DNA of 64,000 nt. Origin: CAZDKK01 sp964506245 (GTDB lineage: Bacteria > Eisenbacteria > RBG-16-71-46 > CAIMUX01 > WJJG01). The notes under the pieces are model-generated. The model was not told where the DNA came from, ran no database searches, and was given only the letters and a program-made list of their open reading frames with translations. A program made the position numbers and the translations under genes. The DNA is taken from assembly GCA_964506245.1 (NCBI GenBank), contig CAZDKK010000005.1, positions 65,610 through 129,609 on the forward strand. Reading direction: 5' to 3'. Positions 61,970 to 64,000 of this stretch are shown here, piece by piece (the stretch's first letter is position 1; every line of letters starts with the position of its first letter).

Positions 61970-62327
61970 CGCCAGGTCTCACACAGATCAGGCGGCAGAA
62001 GGAAGAGAAGAGCTCAACCGAGGAGGGAAGGAGGATCGTAAGACCTCCCGTCTCCTGAGTTCGTAAGAGATCCCGTCGCTTGACAGGTCTGCGCGTACAA
62101 CCAGGTCTCCGAACAAACCGATCCTTCAGCCAAGTATGCCTGAGATCCAGATTCACCAATCTTCGTGCCACAACCTACAGGCTACTGCGATTGCCCCGGA
62201 CGATGACCATGCGGATCCTCCTGGTCTCCGCCAGCCCCCGCCTTTCTCCACCGAGCGACCGCCGCGCCGCTTGGGTGTATACTCTAGGCGCCAGTAGGAG
62301 CTTTGACCCCGAAGGGAGGGCAAGGCC
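61970..62327. other. Region of 358 nt without a gene
   Basis: No coding sequence is recognised. The right end carries a TATACT element (62278-62283) and a GGGAGGG ribosome site for the gene at 62328. The left part may be decayed 5' sequence of the truncated gene. Confidence 0.4.
62278..62283 (+). promoter_or_regulatory. Candidate -10 box (TATACT)
   Basis: TATACT about 45 nt before the start codon at 62328, the same placement as at 18572 and 40065. No -35 match 17 nt upstream. Confidence 0.4.
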
Positions 62328-62855
62328 ATGCGACGGTCGGTGGTTCTCTTGCTGTTTGTACTGCTCTTCTTCCATCTGGCGCTCATCCCCGCGCAGGCAA
62401 CCTACCGGATCCCGTGGTGGGCTGTGGCCGACGGGGGTGCGCGGCAGACCGGCGCGTCTCACATCCTGCACGCAACGGCAGGCCAAGCGGCGATCGGCCG
62501 CGTCGTAGGCCCGGCGCACATCCACGGCATCGGCTTCTGGTACCGTCCCGAGCCGAGTGCCTCCGCGTTGACCGAAGACAATGGGGTCCCCGCGTGCTTC
62601 GCCTTGGGGACGAGCAGCCCCAACCCCTGCGGACCATTGACGCTGCTGCGGTTCGCGGTGCCGCAGCGCGCGGTGGTGGCGATCGGGCTCTGCGACGTGA
62701 CGGGCCGGCAGGTGCTGACGCTGCTGGAAGACGAGGTTGATCCTGGCAACCACACGCTTGTGCTCGACGGGGACAGACTGGCGGCGGGCGTGTACTTCTG
62801 CCGCATGACGGCCGGCGAGTTCGCGGAAACACGCCGGTTGGTGCTCGTGAAGTGA
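62328..62855 (+). CDS. Small secreted protein with type-IX-like C-terminal domain
   Basis: A 175-residue protein. A signal peptide (about 1-24) precedes a short region (W-A-V-A-D-G-G-A.....L-H-A-T-A-G-Q-A and G-F-W-Y-R) typical of small proteins whose main part is the sorting domain. The C-terminal domain (about 90-175) has S-S-P-N-P, L-C-D-V-T-G-R-Q-V-L-T-L-L and G-V-Y-F-C-R-M and ends R-L-V-L-V-K. This N-P...G-R...G-x-Y order is that of type A T9SS/FlgD-like domains. GGGAGGG lies before the ATG. The gene is followed after 15 nt by a larger surface protein, so the two are likely co-transcribed and their products may associate. Confidence 0.78.
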   Translation: MRRSVVLLLFVLLFFHLALIPAQATYRIPWWAVADGGARQTGASHILHATAGQAAIGRVVGPAHIHGIGFWYRPEPSASALTEDNGVPACFALGTSSPNPCGPLTLLRFAVPQRAVVAIGLCDVTGRQVLTLLEDEVDPGNHTLVLDGDRLAAGVYFCRMTAGEFAETRRLVLVK

Positions 62856-62870
62856 GAGGGGGGTGCCAGC

Positions 62871-64000
62871 ATGAGATGGGGGACGCTCGTGTGTACAGGT
62901 GCCTTTCTGGTGGCCGCGGTGCAGCCAGGTGAGGCGACGGTGCCGCACACTCTCAGCTATCAGGGAGTGCTGCAGGATGGCGCCGGCAATCCTGTTCCAG
63001 ACGGAAACTACAGTCTGACCATCCGGCTCTACAGCGCGTCGGCCGGTGGCACGGCGTTGTGGACCGAGAGTCAGACAGTGGCGGTCCAGCACGGCGTCTT
63101 CAGCACCGTGCTGGGCAACACGACGGCACTCACGCTGCCGTTCGATACTAGGTACTGGCTGGGCATCTCGGTCGGAGCGGAGCCGGAGCTGACGCCGCGG
63201 GTCGAGCTGACGGCCGCGCCGTATGCCCTACGCGCAGCGATGGCCGACGTGGGGGAGCTGACTCTCCCTTATCATGCGACCACCGCAAGCAGCGCGACCC
63301 AGTTCTGGATCACCAACAACGGCACGGGCACGGCGGGGTGGTTCGAGAACACGGGCAGCACGAACACGCCGGCTCTCTACTGCCAGAGCGGATCGACCGG
63401 TGGGGTGATCCGCGCGAATCACACCTCGGGCAACAACGCGCAGATCGCGACTTCGAACTCAGGGGTGACCGGCAATTCCGGGAGCGGCAGCGGCGTGGTC
63501 GGCTTCGCGACGGGCGACGCGAAGGGCGTCTACGGCACTCAGTACACCGCCGGCAACTACGGATATCTGGGGGGGCCACTACATGCGGTTTTCGGCCATG
63601 CGGCCGGGTCCAACTACGCCGGCTACTTCGAGGGCGACGTCCAGATGACCGGGTTCAAGCTACCGACGGGAGCGAGCGCGGGGAAGGTCCTCACGTCCGA
63701 CGCATCGGGCGCGGGCACCTGGCAGACGCCCGCAGCCGCGCCCGACGCGGACTGGACGATCTCGGGCAATGATATGTACTCCGCCGTCTCGGGCAACGTC
63801 GGCATCGGGCTCACGAACCCGAATCGCAAGCTCTACGTGGCTCAGGGGGTCGCGGGGCTCGCCTATCAGCTCAAGCTCGACAACACAGATGCCACGATTG
63901 GCACGAGCGCCGCGGGGATTCTCTTCTCGGTCGGCGGATCAGGGGTCGAGCGGGGCAAGGGGGCCCTCGTGTACCGCTGCGAGGATACCTGGAACCGAGG
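62871..64000 (+). CDS. Secreted tail-fibre-like surface protein, 3' end outside the window
   Basis: The frame is open from ATG 62871 to the window edge (376 codons). A signal peptide (about 1-23) is followed by H-T-L-S-Y-Q-G-V-L-Q-D-G-A-G-N-P-V-P-D-G-N-Y, the standard N-terminus of bacterial tail-fibre-like secreted proteins. T-A-A-P-Y-A-L-R-A follows, then long Gly/Ala/Ser/Thr-rich stretches with V-T-G-N-S-G-S-G-S-G-V-V-G and S-G-N-V-G-I-G-L-T-N-P. These precede, in relatives, a C-terminal fibre-trimerising peptidase S74-like or sorting domain, which would lie beyond 64000. It is probably a surface fibre. It starts 15 nt after the small secreted protein gene, with a G-rich ribosome site. Confidence 0.78.
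   Translation, partial: MRWGTLVCTGAFLVAAVQPGEATVPHTLSYQGVLQDGAGNPVPDGNYSLTIRLYSASAGGTALWTESQTVAVQHGVFSTVLGNTTALTLPFDTRYWLGISVGAEPELTPRVELTAAPYALRAAMADVGELTLPYHATTASSATQFWITNNGTGTAGWFENTGSTNTPALYCQSGSTGGVIRANHTSGNNAQIATSNSGVTGNSGSGSGVVGFATGDAKGVYGTQYTAGNYGYLGGPLHAVFGHAAGSNYAGYFEGDVQMTGFKLPTGASAGKVLTSDASGAGTWQTPAAAPDADWTISGNDMYSAVSGNVGIGLTNPNRKLYVAQGVAGLAYQLKLDNTDATIGTSAAGILFSVGGSGVERGKGALVYRCEDTWNR

Overview
This 64 kb window is GC-rich bacterial chromosome. No rRNA or tRNA gene, CRISPR array or intact insertion sequence is visible. Several secreted proteins end in a FlgD-like / type-IX-like C-terminal domain. Ser/Thr kinases fused to TPR or WD40-like propellers are present, along with a TIGR02999-type ECF sigma factor. 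This mix is typical of uncultured FCB-related lineages such as Candidatus Eisenbacteria or Krumholzibacteriota. That placement is inference, because no marker gene is present.

Layout. 1-7142: a TPR fragment, a secreted FKBP isomerase, a TMTC-like TPR membrane protein, and a glycosyltransferase / flippase-like / sulfatase-like group. 7143-7578: a consensus promoter followed about 180 nt later by an intrinsic terminator, a candidate small RNA. 7579-15829 (minus strand): the highlight, a six-gene operon with 44 c-type haem motifs. It encodes an ImcH-like NapC/NirT cytochrome, a CbcL-like b/c fusion, a 9-haem lipoprotein, an outer-membrane beta-barrel, a 12-haem periplasmic cytochrome and a 6-haem lipoprotein. 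Together these form a full predicted path from quinol to the cell surface. 16058-23141: isocitrate dehydrogenase-like enzyme, an unknown secreted protein, thioredoxin, a redoxin/beta-barrel fusion and an ADP-forming acyl-CoA synthetase.

23468-43600 is an accessory region. It holds two receptor-like Ser/Thr kinases (one divergent from an ECF sigma gene), surface proteins (SBBP propeller, two LVIVD-repeat proteins, a LamG-like protein) and much gene debris. The debris includes a partial kinase copy with an exact 174-bp in-frame deletion, a nitroreductase/GH127 chimera, and fragments of an integrase-type transposase. 43806-54564: radical SAM protein, an unusual ferredoxin, a 5'-truncated nSTAND-WD40 ATPase, Tat nitroreductase, pirin, a second LamG-like protein and an S41 peptidase. 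54950-60158: a CocE-type hydrolase, then a Tat-signal four-cluster ferredoxin with an aldehyde ferredoxin oxidoreductase. 60193-64000: further secreted proteins, the last running off the window.

Two C-terminal signatures recur. One is the FlgD-like domain ending in V-[IL]-x-R/K. The other is a short tail [ST]WGx[IM]K..[FY]R on three otherwise different secreted proteins, which could be an undescribed sorting or anchoring signal.
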